A DNA stretch of 64,000 nt, from positions 47,434,381 through 47,498,380 of the forward strand of contig NC_087065.1 in assembly GCF_963678635.1 (NCBI RefSeq), given 5' to 3'. Origin of the DNA: Symsagittifera roscoffensis (taxonomy: Eukaryota > Xenacoelomorpha > Acoela > Convolutidae). A model generated the notes under the pieces. That model was not told where the DNA came from and searched no databases. It saw only the letters and a program-made list of their open reading frames with translations. Positions 1 to 10,740 of the stretch are shown in pieces. The stretch's first letter is position 1. Each line of letters starts with the position of its first letter. Position numbers and translations under genes: made by a program.

Positions 1-2111
1 TGAACTACAATTGCATACCTGAACTCTGTCAGCTTTTGGTCTCTCGGGTTGTACCGTTTTGTCTCTCAGAGCTTTTCTGAGGCGCTGAAAAAAGCCAAAA
101 CTCGAGAAGACAATTATTCCAAAAAAAAATTTACCAATCGGTAATGTTTCATATCTTCATGATGCAGATGAAAAGGGTGAGAGGGTTTCAGTGTTTTTAT
201 ATTTTTGCTCAAAAATGCAAAAAAAATCAAAAAAACTTCGACTGCAGACTTTTCCGGGCTCGCGCAAAACGCTATTGAAAATCTTTTTATCCATTTTCTA
301 TTGCGCTGCATTCGTGTTTTTAAAAAAAAACAGCAAGTGAAACACGAAGTTTTAGGATAGTTTTTTAAAGTAATGTTTTGACCAAAAATTGTGTTTTTTT
401 AAAATAATCACACTCAAAAAATGAACAATTTCGTTGCAAATATGGCTTAAAAGTTAAAGCTGGTCAATTGAGTGAAATTTGATGTAGTCAAATGAACCCT
501 CGGGAGCGAAAAAGGTTCAAATCCCTGAAAAAACAGGGCCATTCACCTCCCTCCAACCGATTCTTTTCTGTGAAAGATCGATCAAAAATCAATCAAACCC
601 GCCATTCAGCCACATATGCATGACATTCTTAGCAACGACCTTCTTAATGTTTGATTTGTAGAGTACTGGGGCAGATCTACATTTTTCTCGAACATTTTTT
701 GGACTTTATTTTATGATCAACCAGATTTATGTTCCAAAAAACCTCTCAAAACAATACCAAGACTTTAAACTTCCAATATCTTTTTGCCCATTCTTGTTTT
801 TTTTTGTTCCTGCTTCTTTATTTTTTTTGCTTTTTTTCGTGCTTCACCTTATAATTTGTATATATTGGCGCTTTTAGAAAAAATATGTCGGTATGGTTAA
901 AAATGAATGTCTTACAATATTTCGAAAAAATTTTTTGTGGTGATCTAATTTATTCTTGCATATCGTTTTTTCTTACCCGTGCAATAAGCAAGGATTTTGC
1001 GAATGGGTACTAGACTTTTTTCCCGTAACTAAATTTTTTCACATAATTCGAACGTGAAAATGCTACATGTGTCTCATTTATTTCTTAAATGTTTTTAGAA
1101 AATTAAATGATTTTGTAGCTCCCTGGTGCATTTAGTCCACAGGTAACAAGCGCGTCTGAGGCGGCAACCGTCTTAGATTCAAATATGACCAAGATCTCGG
1201 CTTATTGTTTTTCTGCTAATGCATTGTCAGCTATGTCGCAATATAGTGGAATTCTCTGGTGCGACTTGTGACTTTTCATTGTAGCCGGAACTTTTGATTT
1301 CGCCTTTAACAGTTTCGCTTATATTTTATAGGCATAGCGAACTAATTTTGCAATCATTTATGGGAAAAGTAGACTTTGATACCCATGCGTGTTTCTGGAG
1401 GGGGAGCAAAAAAATTTAGAATTTATTTCATTACCGCTTCTTTTCCATTACCACAACTTTGCATGAGAATCAGCATGAGCTTTAAAAAATGGGTTGGCTT
1501 AATTGCCACGCGATAAAGGTTGCTGAGTGGTTGCTCAAGGCCAGCAATTGGGTTTATGGTTGTGTCTTTCTTACATTGATTATCATTGCGAAAAAAACTC
1601 TATTTTTTGTAATTTATTTCAGTTTTTATCAATTTAGTGGCTTTTCTTTGATTTTCTGTCTGCTAGCTTACACTGCTGCGTTTGTGTGATTTTTTTGCAA
1701 TTAGCAAGCGTTTTTAAATAGAAATCAGCCTTTTTTTGATTTAGCAACTTGTTAACAATGCCACTAGAAGCACTTGATAGGTTAGTTTATACCGCAATGA
1801 TTGAGAGAACATAGCTCCACTTCTGCTACGTAATGTAAGCTAAAGTAAAATGAGCATTCTGCTTATTTTGTGTAGTGGTAATAAACATGCTTGAAACTAC
1901 GTTGCCTTTGGGTTCGGGTTCCAGTCGGGATCTGTTTGTTTTTGCAAACTGATACTTTCGGCCATTTTAGACTATTTTAGAGAGAGAAAAAACTAATTTT
2001 TGAAGATTTCTTACGCTCATTTTTTAATTGACTTTTCCATTGCTTCTGAATGTTGTCGTTCGTTCTTTTTTTGTCTTATTTGGTGTGAAGCTCAGCTTCA
2101 CTTATATGCAA
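1..2111. other. AT-rich intergenic DNA, no gene recognised
   Basis: Long T and A runs, stops in all frames at short distance and no recognisable protein similarity. Short open frames here (for example 1489-1689, which reads as a hydrophobic 66-residue peptide) have no family signature and look like chance frames in T-rich DNA. A stretch near 1128-1195 vaguely resembles a tRNA-like head (a GCGCGTCTGAGG core and an AGATTCAAAT B-box-like string) but is too decayed to call. Confidence 0.6.
1869..1932 (+). repeat. tRNA-like SINE head (degenerate)
   Basis: The segment has an A-box-like TGTAGTGGTAATAA and, about 35 bases later, a B-box-like GGGTTCGGGTTCCAGTC, the spacing of an internal RNA polymerase III promoter. 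No full cloverleaf can be drawn, so it is read as a tRNA-derived SINE head or a tRNA relic, not a working tRNA gene. What is seen is the box pair. That it is a SINE is inference. Confidence 0.4.
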
Positions 2112-2442
2112 TAGTGGATTTAGGCTCGCGCTCCCCCTTTGAACTATTTTGAGATATCCATTTTTGGCTGACGGACCCCTAAACTTTGCTAAAGGCGCCT
2201 TTGGCGCCAATAAATACTAATTTTGAGGGGGAGCGCGAGCCGGAAAAACGCGATTTTTTGGTCAAACGTTTTTAAAAGTGCCTAAAAACGCCTAAATTGG
2301 TCAAATTATGGTCTTTATAGTGGTTTGGGAGAGTGGTTTTCAGAAAATCAATTTGGTCGACCTACAAAATAGGTCGAAAAAATTTTCGCATTTTTTTGAA
2401 AATCCGCCACGCCCCCTCGAGAAATTCCTAGATCCACCCTGT
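2112..2442. mobile_element. MITE-like non-autonomous element
   Basis: The left end reads AGTGGATTTAGGCTCGCGC and the reverse complement of the right end reads AGGGTGGATCTAGGAATTTC, giving imperfect terminal inverted repeats. Inside, two G5-rich blocks (about 2122-2140 and 2224-2242) are inverted copies of each other around a GGCGCC palindrome. The interior is built of short AAATTTTCG and GGTCGACC strings. No coding capacity. The same family returns at 5694-5795 and 14534-14635 with a GGGGCGGATCTAGGATTTTC end. Ends of this general form are common in non-autonomous DNA transposons of invertebrates. The superfamily cannot be fixed here. Confidence 0.55.
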
Positions 2443-2742
2443 AACTATAAATAATTAGAGTAAAAAATGGCGAAAAAAAGCCTAAAAAAGGTCGACAAAA
2501 TTTTGAAAAGTTTTCGAAAATTCGCCCCAGCTTATATGTAAATTTTGCATTTAAGTTTAATATAAATTATGCATTACGAGGCAATAAGGCCCAAAGGGCT
2601 GATTTTGCGAGTAAACTGTATGCATATGATAATTGACTCTAGAAAATTTTTATGCTAAATGTGTCTATTATTATTTTTCGACGCTTTAGAAACAGAACTA
2701 CATACTTTTAAGAGGGGCGTTCAATAGTGTCAAAGTACAACA

Positions 2743-2892
2743 GTGCTGAAAAGGCGGGAAAATTTCAGAATAATTTACACGCATTTTCTAAAGAGCGGGA
2801 AATTACTGACGCTAATTATCAAAGAAAATCACTCCAATTTCGGCGCCAAAATGTCTGCAACAGCAAATTAAACAATTATTTTGGCGCCAAAA
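2743..2892. promoter_or_regulatory. cluster of four E2F-like motifs
   Basis: Four sites fit the E2F/DP consensus TTTSSCGC: GGCGGGAAAA at 2753-2762, GCGGGAAAT at 2795-2803, TTTCGGCGCCAAAA at 2838-2851 and the perfect 14-base palindrome TTTTGGCGCCAAAA at 2879-2892. The spacing of the last two is 41 bases. They lie inside a short open frame (2727-2939) that shows no family signature. Function as a promoter is inference. No gene starts clearly downstream. Confidence 0.35.
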
Positions 2893-3002
2893 CGTCTAAA
2901 TTGCAAATTTTCTCTCCCAAATCTTTAAGTGCCACTTAAGATTGTAAACGATCGCTATTTAATTTTTGATTGCCGCTCTTAATATGTTTAAATTTGTTCA
3001 AA

Positions 3003-3058
3003 TTTTCGGCACTGTTGAACAAAGTTTTCATTTTCGGCACTGTTGAACAAAGTTTTCA
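3003..3058. repeat. two 28-bp direct repeats
   Basis: The string beginning TTTTCGGCACTGTTGAAC occurs twice head to tail (3003-3030 and 3031-3058), and a third partial CTTCGGCAC follows at about 3067. It lies immediately left of the start of the large tandem duplication. Confidence 0.7.
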
Positions 3059-3914
3059 CTGTTGTACTTCGGCACTTTTAAGTTGTTAGTCATGGTTAAT
3101 ATTTAAGTACTTGAGCATAGCTATATAGTTATATAGTTATTTTTTGAAATACGTTTATTATTCCCGTTCCTATTTCAAAAGAGAGTAATTTTGCTTACAG
3201 GTACGTTTTTAATTCTCTGACATTTGAAAAAAAAAACGGTATATTTATGCGTGGAGAGGTTTTTTTATTCAGTCAGTTTTCGCCGATTGAAGCAATAGTT
3301 TTAACAAAAAGTTTTCATACCTCAATGAAGTTTTCGAACTTTTTAGTTCAAAAAAAAAGATATTTGATCTCCATTTTTTATGTATGTTCCTTGGAGTTTT
3401 AGAACGGCCAGTTTGACCATGTTCTGGACTAAATTATGCGCGTTTTGAAGAATTTGTTAATAATGCTGAGAGCGTAACGCAAGTACTTATAAGTGGCGAA
3501 TTATCCCGCAAAACAAAACTGTTGCACTTTGATTTGAGACTAGCTAATTGGTCGTAATAATTTGGTACAGCTCAAATTTGATCTTTGATATTGTCTAGAA
3601 TTTACAGATTTTTAATAGTTTTTTTTCCATAAAAACTAGTCGATATGGGTTAAGGGGCAGTCGGAACAATCAGGGCTTCGCCCTCATATGCGAGCAGTCT
3701 TGTTTGCTTAACAATTGAAGCAGTCCTTTTTCAGCCTGTACGAATAAATTCATTATTTCTGGCGAGCAATACTTGACTTCCAATCTAAACATCTGACAAG
3801 AAATTTTTTTGAATAATTAAAAAAGCAGGGATTTTCTTGGAATTCTTTGTTTCTGGTGTTAATTCTGATCAGAAATTATCTAAACCTAATGCATTTTGTT
3901 GCAAAAGTTTCTCA

Positions 3915-3985
3915 TGGTGGAGCTAGAGCCCACGATCTCCCGGTAGCTATATAATCGTTTGCATTCTCCGATAGGCCCCCAAATT
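3915..3985 (-). repeat. tRNA-derived SINE-like head
   Basis: On the minus strand the string TACCGGGAGATCGTGGGCTC is followed by TAGCTCCACC. This is the layout of a T-arm with its B box (GTGGGCTCTAGCTCCAC forms a 4-5 bp stem). Upstream ATGCAAACGATTATATAGC stands where an anticodon arm would be. The A box is weak and the acceptor stem does not close, so a SINE head is more likely than a tRNA gene. Confidence 0.4.
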
Positions 3986-4504
3986 TCAAATTTTAGTTTT
4001 TTAAGTTGTATTAGGTGTGATTATGGCTAAATGCGTGATTTTACGAAGTAAGCTAAGAAAAAATCTGTTCACACTAATTAATTTGTTCACCATGCAAATT
4101 TTCATTACATTATGACAACGTTAAAATAGTTTTTCAAAATTGAAATTCAAATATGGGGGGAGTGGAAAAAAGCCCAATCTGTTGCAAAGTAACACTCGTT
4201 ATAACTTACATGTATTGCTATGACTTTTGTGTCTTCTCAAAACATGTATAATAAATGTTTATCTCCTTGCGGTTGAGCCTGTGAACTGATTTTAGATTAT
4301 TCTCTCTTGAAACTATATATAAACTGTTATATTTCTAGTTAGATGAGAACTAAATAGTTTTTAGAAACACAGACAGTTAGATTCGATTTTCTATATACAA
4401 TTTATATCCAGATTAGAAGCCTATGTTGGGCACGGGAGGGCAGAAATATCTCTAGGTACTATAGGGGGAGGGGAGATTGTTACACAAATCTTTATTGAAC
4501 TTAC

Positions 4505-4756
4505 GTAATTATTCTTTCGTTTGACTGTTGTCAGAATCAGTTTACCAATTTTTTCAAGGTTTACGTAACTGTCCTCGTCAGCTTTCAGAACATACTTGGC
4601 ATGAGGGCATTTCTGGTTTACCCAAATATAGGCCATCATTAGTTGAACTGTAAGAAGTCTATAGTCCTGCTTCAAGTTCACGATTAAAACATCCTTTCTG
4701 ACGTTGGCCTCTCCGAATAACCGGCTTTGAACTTCCTCAGATATCGGCGTATTCAC
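4505..4756 (-). CDS. GT31 (beta-1,3-galactosyltransferase-like) exon with DxD motif, copy 1
   Basis: This exon is 252 bases, 84 codons, phase 0 at both ends. On the minus strand it is bounded by TTATAG| and |GTAAGT. It encodes the core of a GT31 domain: a VLIVNLKQDYRLLTVQL helix, the MMAYIWVNQKCPHAKYVLK segment, and the metal-binding DxD motif as ADEDSY. GT31 enzymes are Golgi type II membrane proteins that move a sugar from a UDP-sugar to an acceptor in beta-1,3 linkage, and the DxD holds the metal and nucleotide. Exon length and boundaries match the plus-strand paralogue exon at 37595-37846 exactly. The upstream exon is at 6110-6325. No downstream exon with the C-terminal half of the domain was found before the duplication edge, so the gene may be truncated. 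Confidence 0.85.
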
Positions 4757-4833
4757 CTATAAGAGTGTACATCTACGCTTACAACAAACGGCAATGGTAG
4801 TGATATGTTTTTAAAGATGTAGTCAAGAGCGTA

Positions 4834-4952
4834 TCGGGGGGGGGGGGGAGTAAGATGACCAGTTTAACCCCCTCCCCCGGTTTATTTACCCCCACCCCGT
4901 TCGGTTTATTTACTCCCCCCGCCAGGTTTATTTACCGCCCCCCCCCCCGGTA
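4834..4952. repeat. poly-G and poly-C tracts with GGTTTATTTAC repeats
   Basis: A run of 13 G is followed by three C-rich blocks separated by CGGTTTATTTACC-like strings and ends in a C run of about 12. It lies in the intron of the GT31 gene, and its length differs between the two copies. Confidence 0.8.
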
Positions 4953-5084
4953 AAAAGCTTGAGGGGGCGAGGGGACGAAGTTGAGACATGGCATTTAGTA
5001 AAAGACAGGGCATAAAATCTGCAAACTTCTCGCAAAATTTGCAAAGTTTTGCAAAAATAATCGAATTTAGTTCTAAAAATGAAA

Positions 5085-5350
5085 TGGATTATAATCACTT
5101 ATAATGGATTATAATGGATTTTCATTTCAAAATAATCGATTATAATGGATTATCTTGGTAAAAATAATCGATTTCAGTGACAAAAATAATGGATTATAAT
5201 CGATTATAATGGATTATAATGGATTATATTTGTTCAAAAACAATCGATTATAATGGCTTTATAATCGATTTCGTGGTCTGAATTTTACATCCCTAATGGA
5301 TTATAATCAATTATTTTTGTCTCGGGAATCCATTATAATCGATTAGAATC
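5085..5350. repeat. ATAATCGATT / ATAATGGATT simple repeat region
   Basis: Roughly fifteen near-copies of ATAATGGATT and ATAATCGATT, many of them palindromic (AATCGATT), spread over 265 bases in the GT31 intron. No coding content. Confidence 0.85.
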
Positions 5351-5366
5351 CATGGGCACTCGGTGT

Positions 5367-5640
5367 GGGGAGGGGGGAGCGCGCGCCGAAAAAACGCATT
5401 TTTATCAAAATTTTCCAAAAAGTGCCAAAAACGCCGTTTTTTTGGCCTGTTTTGTTTTATTTTTAATTTTGTCTGCGCGCAGAAAATTTTTGACAAAATA
5501 GGAACACTTAGAGTATTTTCGGAGAACTCCGAAAATTAAAATGGTCGACCTAAAAAAAAGGTCCGCAAAATTTTCAAAATTTTTCGAAAAACTGCCGTCC
5601 CCCCAAGAAAAATTTCTGCGCACGCCACTGAGTTTTGCAC
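5367..5640. mobile_element. Foldback/MITE-family fragment, copy 1
   Basis: Begins at GGGGGGAGCGCGCGCC and ends at TGCGCACGCCACTGA. The reverse complement of that end, AGTGGCGTGCGCA, resembles terminal sequences of MITE-type elements. The interior has GGTCGACC and repeated AAAATTTTC strings, as in the element at 2112-2442. In this copy only one arm of the palindrome seen in copy 2 remains. Open frames inside are chance frames through the repeat. Confidence 0.55.
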
Positions 5641-5693
5641 TTCTGATTAAGCTAAAATTTTCCATATTTTCAAACTTTAACTTTATGATTAAT

Positions 5694-5795
5694 CAGGGGC
5701 GGATCTAGGATTTTCTCGAGGGGGGCGGATTTTGAAAAAAAAATTCGAAAATTTTGTCGACCTTTTTTTTAGGCCGACCGAATTGATTTTGAGCT
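5694..5795. mobile_element. MITE end fragment
   Basis: Begins CAGGGGCGGATCTAGGATTT and continues through a G6 block and AGGCCGACC. It is the same family as the right end of the element at 2112-2442 in reverse orientation. It is truncated. Confidence 0.5.
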
Positions 5796-6109
5796 CTCCC
5801 TAAGCATGGTTTGGTCCCTTTTTCAGATTAATTGAATGAGACTTAAGAACTTTGCAATTGATGTGGTGAGTCACAAATTTGATTGCCCAAAACTAATACT
5901 TCTTCAAAGTTACTTTTTTCTACTACGCTAATAGGGCTCTATTGAACAAGTAACCCTAAAGATGACCCTAGAGTTTTTGGTACTAAATTATCTAGTTTCA
6001 GGGTGCAACAAGCGAAAAAAAACTGGTCAAATTCTTTTCAAAAACTGAAATTAAACGTTTTTTTTTTTTCAAAACACTACAACCATAGAAACTGAAGTCA
6101 TGAACTCAC

Positions 6110-6325
6110 AACAAAAAGGGCTACATAATGCATGAGTAGATAGTCATACGACTCAGTTTTCGTCCATGTTTCTCGAATCAGATGCCGTGTCTCGAATGAC
6201 TCTGGGCGACTCGGAATAACAATTACAACCATGTCTTTTCTTAGCTCTGGAAAATCACAGATTGTCAACTTTTCGAAATTGAATAGCTTTTCTGAATTAA
6301 TATCATTAAAGGCTCCTCGAATAAC
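6110..6325 (-). CDS. GT31 exon with N-terminal part of catalytic domain, copy 1
   Basis: On the minus strand an exon of 216 bases (72 codons) lies between TTTTAG| and |GTGAGT. It reads through LTICDFPELRKDMVVIVIPS and ETRHLIRETWTK to HYVALFV at the donor. The RHLIRETW string is the conserved first motif of GT31 domains. The donor falls after LFV in phase 0, as in the plus-strand paralogue at 34669, and joins in frame to the exon at 4505-4756 across a 1353-bp intron that is packed with repeats. Both the splice sites and the coding similarity are seen directly. The gene name and the acceptor sugar cannot be told from sequence. Confidence 0.85.
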
Positions 6326-6799
6326 CTAAAAATTTATATCACTTACATAGTTACTAGTGCAACTGAAAGCTGCTTTATCTTCTTTCGCAACCGAAAAAAA
6401 ATTACTCGAAACTTTACCTAAAATAGACAAAATAATTTTTTTTACTATGTATTCGATAATGTTAGATCAATGCCTTAAGGAGAAGAAGGTGCCAAAAAAC
6501 TCATTTTTGGCTTAATAATTCCAGAAAGTTCCAAAACAAAGTTTTTGTGCATTTTGACAAAATTTGCGGCGGCGCAGAAGTTTTCACCAAAAGTATCTAA
6601 AAATCAATCTGATCAAATTAAAGAAAGCTGATAAAAAGTTAGAGAACCGCCCTTTCCGTTTTTGAAAATTCTGGTGATCACCTGGAGAAAAATGTAGCAA
6701 AATTTGTCGATATCGAGATCTCTTGTGCAGCATTTAAGTCAAACTTTATATAGCTTACGAGTCCAAACAAAAAGGTTATCTTGGATCTTTCGATGAGCC

Positions 6800-6985
6800 T
6801 CAATTGAATTTGATCCATGTTCCTTTCATATGAAATGATGGCGTATCATTCGTGTCGAATCGAAATAAATGCCTAGACTTCGTTGAAACCATTTTTATTG
6901 CCTTCGTCTTTGAGCTGGTGTAATTCCATACGACCTCTGAATTTACATTTTTTGACAGATATCTCGCAGGTATGGCGTTGATCAC
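6800..6985 (-). CDS. Probable 5' exon of GT31 gene, copy 1 (joining unresolved)
   Basis: A 61-codon open frame contains SRHLFRFDTNDTPSFHMKG, which aligns with NLFRFGAKNTPSAYLQG in the plus-strand paralogue just before its catalytic domain. This marks it as the stem region of the same gene. It ends in a TGA with no in-frame GT donor before it, so either a frameshift or stop has broken it or the real donor lies elsewhere. It has no membrane segment, so a signal-anchor exon would have to lie further upstream, and none was recognised. Coding is supported by the paralogue. The gene model is not. Confidence 0.5.
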   Translation of the reverse strand: MINAIPARYLSKNVNSEVVWNYTSSKTKAIKMVSTKSRHLFRFDTNDTPSFHMKGTWIKFN

Positions 6986-7072
6986 TTATTAGAAATGTGG
7001 CCTGTCCAAGATTCTATTTTTCTAGTACACACTTGAGTTCTCGTTTCGAGGAAGTTGTATTTAATAGGCATA

Positions 7073-7098
7073 GTGTAGTATTGCAAACAATACTACAC
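7073..7098. repeat. Short perfect hairpin
   Basis: GTGTAGTATTG, the loop CAAA, then CAATACTACAC form a perfect 11-bp stem. An identical hairpin lies at 15912-15937 in copy 2. It stands upstream of the GT31 exons on the minus strand. A terminator, a regulatory stem or chance are all possible. Confidence 0.6.
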
Positions 7099-7189
7099 CA
7101 ACTTATGGTTTAGCTTAGTTTTCTAACATTTAAACACTTCTCCGATTTGAATAAATCTTTCGAGATTGGACTCATTTGTTCTGCTGCTT

Positions 7190-9500
7190 TTAGCCTGGAT
7201 ATTGAAAACAAGTATGACGCCAGTTAGGCGGACTGGTTTACTGTCTTGCTTTAAAAAGCAGATAGCGCGGCGACAAAGCTTCCAGTCCTTTTGCGATCCT
7301 AACAAAAAAAACTCGAGTTTTTATTTAAGTAAGGCAGGTGCAACACTAATAAATTGCCCTAGTCTGTTAAATGATTGATTTTTTATACTAAAAAAATCAA
7401 TAAGTTGCAAATGTAAATTTCATCAAGAGTATGTAGAAAAAGGGGAAAATGAAATTGAAAGCCTAGACTGCAGGTGCAGATTTGTCTCAGCCAAAGAGCT
7501 GAGAAACAAATCAACCTGAATCTTCAGAACTATTATTTTCCTCACTCGCTCAGTTGAGTAGAATTGTTTACCTTTTTTTATTTATCCCTAAGTTTCTTAT
7601 TAATAAAAAATACTCTTGAAAAATGTAACACTCCAGAATTGACAGAGGTAAGATTCTAATTTTTTCCTCTGACTTAAACTAATGTAACTTAACCTAAAAA
7701 TTCCAAACCTATTTTGGTATCTAAGACAGTTGTTCATCCATCTATAACTCATTTATACTTATTTAATCAACCCTTTTAGTTTATCTGTGATATAACCTAA
7801 CCGAGACTTTCAAGTTTATTTTTTAATTAAAACAAAGGAATCAAACAACCGACCCCAACGATTCTTTCAATCAAACTATTTTCTCTCTGCCCTCAAAAAA
7901 CTCCTGCAAATTGAAGGAAAGAACTACAAAGGAGTATCTCATAAAATCAGGAGAGACGTCTTTGCTCGTTCCATTTAGTGGAATAACATCGTTCCCGGAA
8001 CACGACCACGAGGAGGAGGTGGACAAGCTAGCAAAGGCATTAGAGTGAATGCGGCTAAAGACCAAACAAAAACGGAGGGCAAAAAAAGTTAAAAAAGCAA
8101 ATTGAGGCAGCTGGAAAGATAAGAAGATACTAAGGGACTAAAATGTGGTTTTAGAGAAGAAACTCGAAAACATTGCCTAAATAACATCTTAAACGTTATC
8201 AACTTTGTTATTTCTTAAGCTCATTTTAATTTTTAACCTGTTGATTTATAATTATATTCAAGCTTTAAGCAATGCCCATCTTAGGGATTGCAATCACAAC
8301 TGTTCATCTAAAAAAAGGTTGAGTTGTAGTATTGGAAATGCTACACAAATATAAAAGGCTACTGTTTTAACTGTTTAAATAAGATCCGAGTGGATTCTTT
8401 TGTATTCTAAATTTGTTCACACCTCAAGATAAGAATGCCTTTTTTAACTTAACATTTGATTCAGATTTCAACTGAACAACTTAAATTACAACTTTAAAAG
8501 TCAAAACCAATTATCTTACTTTTCAAATTCTGAACGGATTTTTTTTCTATCTCTTTTATTAACCTTGGAAAAAGGCAAAAGTTTTTAGGAAAGGTTAACA
8601 GATGATCGAGGAAACTGAGTGCTTATCCGCGACGCCAGTCAGGCGGAGTCGGAGTGTCTTTATTGTTTTGACTTTGAAAATAGATAAATCCCCCGATGCT
8701 CTAAATTTTAAAGTAACTAAAGCAAGTGGAAATTTTGTGAGTTCCCCAGTTAAAATAAATATTGATTTTTAAAAATAAAAAATCAATAAAATGCAAATGT
8801 CAGTCTCCTGATCAAACGGAGGATAAAGATAAGTAGAGGACTGAAGTCTAATAGCAGGTGCAGGGAAAACCAAACTAAAATTGTTTCGGATGAGCCTGAC
8901 TGCGTGTTTCAGTGACCTTAATTTCTTACGCTGAAAAGGCCGGCTAAAATACTCTCAATTCTATTTATTTTTTTTCTCATAAAAAATCTTAAATTCTCTT
9001 AAAATGAATTTTCATTTTAAATAGAGTCACTCGGAAAGTAAACAATTTTAAGTAAAGAAAATTCTTAAGTCAAATTTAACGTACCGAGAGGAAAAAGTAA
9101 GTGCCACCACCCTAGCATCGGACAATACCCCAACTGACTAGTAGGATTATACAGTGTACCCTTTACGGCAAGAATTGCACATCAACTTCTCCGCACATTC
9201 TCTCCGCTACCTGCCAACGAATATTGTAAGAAACGAAAAAGCTATATGTTGATAAAGTAACAGCCTCTCCCATTGGTAAAAGTTAACAAAAGATGAACAG
9301 TTGCGCAAAACATTTAACCTTTTCTATTTAATCGTCCTTTTTAACTTATCTGTTAATATAATCATCATTTTAACTCTAAGATCAGATCGAACATGATCTA
9401 TGATATAATTTCACTGAGACGTATAACTTTAGTCACCAATTGAAACAAAGGGATCTATCAATCAAACCCAACATTTCTCTTAGTAAACTAACAACTTTCT
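7190..9500. repeat. Old internal duplication within the unit (7190-7870 vs 8625-9500)
   Basis: Several anchors recur in the same order in both segments: GACGCCAGTTAGGCGGA / GACGCCAGTCAGGCGGA, an ATTGATTTTT...AAAAATCAATAA block, AGGTGCAG, and further on CTGTGATATAACC / CTATGATATAATTT with CAAAGG and CAATCAAAC. The spacing is about 1.4-1.6 kb and divergence is high. Nothing in it reads as a gene. The second tandem copy repeats the arrangement at about 16030-18340. Confidence 0.55.
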
Positions 9501-10740
9501 TAACGTTTTGTGAATAATTGTTTCATCCTCGAGAAGGGGGGGAACTTTGTTTGGAAATACTTTAATTTTTTTTTGTTTTTTGCACGCTTTTTTGTTTCTT
9601 GTCATTTTTTTGGCAAAAACTGATGTTCAATTTGCCTATTCAACTATGACATTAAGATCTACTATTGCTTTCCTTTTGATCCTCTTACACACTACGCACA
9701 CGAAACAACACTAAATTGAAGATTAAAAAAAGGTTGAAAAATTTTGAATTTTCTATGAGACTATGGTCCGAACATTCCGTTTTACACTTGCACAGCAACC
9801 GGTTATCCTTTTTAGCCAATTACACTTGCAAAAGCAAGTATCTTGTGGTCGACAACTAGACTTTTTTCCCGTACACAATTTTTCTTACAAATCTTACTTG
9901 CCTTCCTTTCTTGCGTTTTAATTGAATCCTTAGAACTTGCAGATCCGTTCGAGCCCCTGCCGTACCTTGTTTTTTTTCGGCATGTATCCAATTGAAGTTT
10001 CTGCCTTATAAATTGAATTGTCGGGTTTTTTTGTCTGCTCAAGTTTTGTCGGCTTAGTTGCCACATCACGGGTTTTGCTTGTGCTGTAGGCAACTTTCAT
10101 TTTTTATTGCAATTGCTAGTGTTGTTCAAGGTAGTTTTAGGGGACTTGAAATTTTTTTTTTCAATTTTTTTATAATTTTTTTCGGCTCAAGTTGTGTCTG
10201 CTCAAAGGCTGTTGGCTCAGTTGCGTTATCGCGGATTTTTTTCGTTGTGCAAGCAAACTTTATTGAATTTTTAAATGCAAGTCTTGTTCAATTTAATGTG
10301 GTTTCAGAGAGGGACTCTGAAAACGTTTGAATATTTTGAATTAAATTTTTTTTTTCGGATCGACTTGTGGCTGCTATAATTACCGGCTTTGTTTTCTTTT
10401 CGTAAGTTTCGTTCAGTTGCTTATTTAATATTCACATATCTCGCATCTTTGCAGTAATTGAGCTTCTACCGAGACTTACAATATTTTGAATTTTGTTAGA
10501 CCTAGTTTTTTTGAATATATATTTTTTTCGATTTATGTTTATATTTGTTTTGTACCGCAATTGATACAAAAGTTTAGTTCGCCTCTGTGTTGTTTTTACT
10601 TTTCATGGCCAGCCTTGAAATTTTTTATGACCAGTCTTGAAGAACGCAATTGCACCAAGCAAAGCGATGTAAAGGAGATAAAACGAAAAAAGAACAACTT
10701 CAGATTTTAGGCTCCTTTTGAGGAGTTTTCAACAAGAATT
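9500..10740. other. T-rich segment with imperfect approximately 180-bp repeats, no recognised gene
   Basis: Open frames occur at 9812-10093 (minus), 10058-10330 (plus) and 10486-10710 (plus), but none shows a family signature. The plus-strand frames are rich in Phe from T runs. GGCTTAGTTGCCACATCACG at about 10050 and GGCTCAGTTGCGTTATCGCG at about 10225 mark an imperfect direct repeat, and a more distant GGCTCAACGGC relative lies near 21415. The segment is repeated at 18340-19580. It may be a decayed repeat. Confidence 0.45.

Noticed and set aside
1128-1200. Possible tRNA gene
   Set aside because: Only loose A- and B-box-like strings, no closing acceptor or anticodon stem.
5311-5665. Frames of 61 and 86 codons on the minus strand
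   Set aside because: Translation of the MITE/foldback fragment in copy 1.
9812-10330. Two overlapping frames (93 codons minus, 90 codons plus) conserved between the tandem copies
   Set aside because: The two tandem copies are nearly identical everywhere, so conservation carries no weight. Composition follows T runs and no motif is present.
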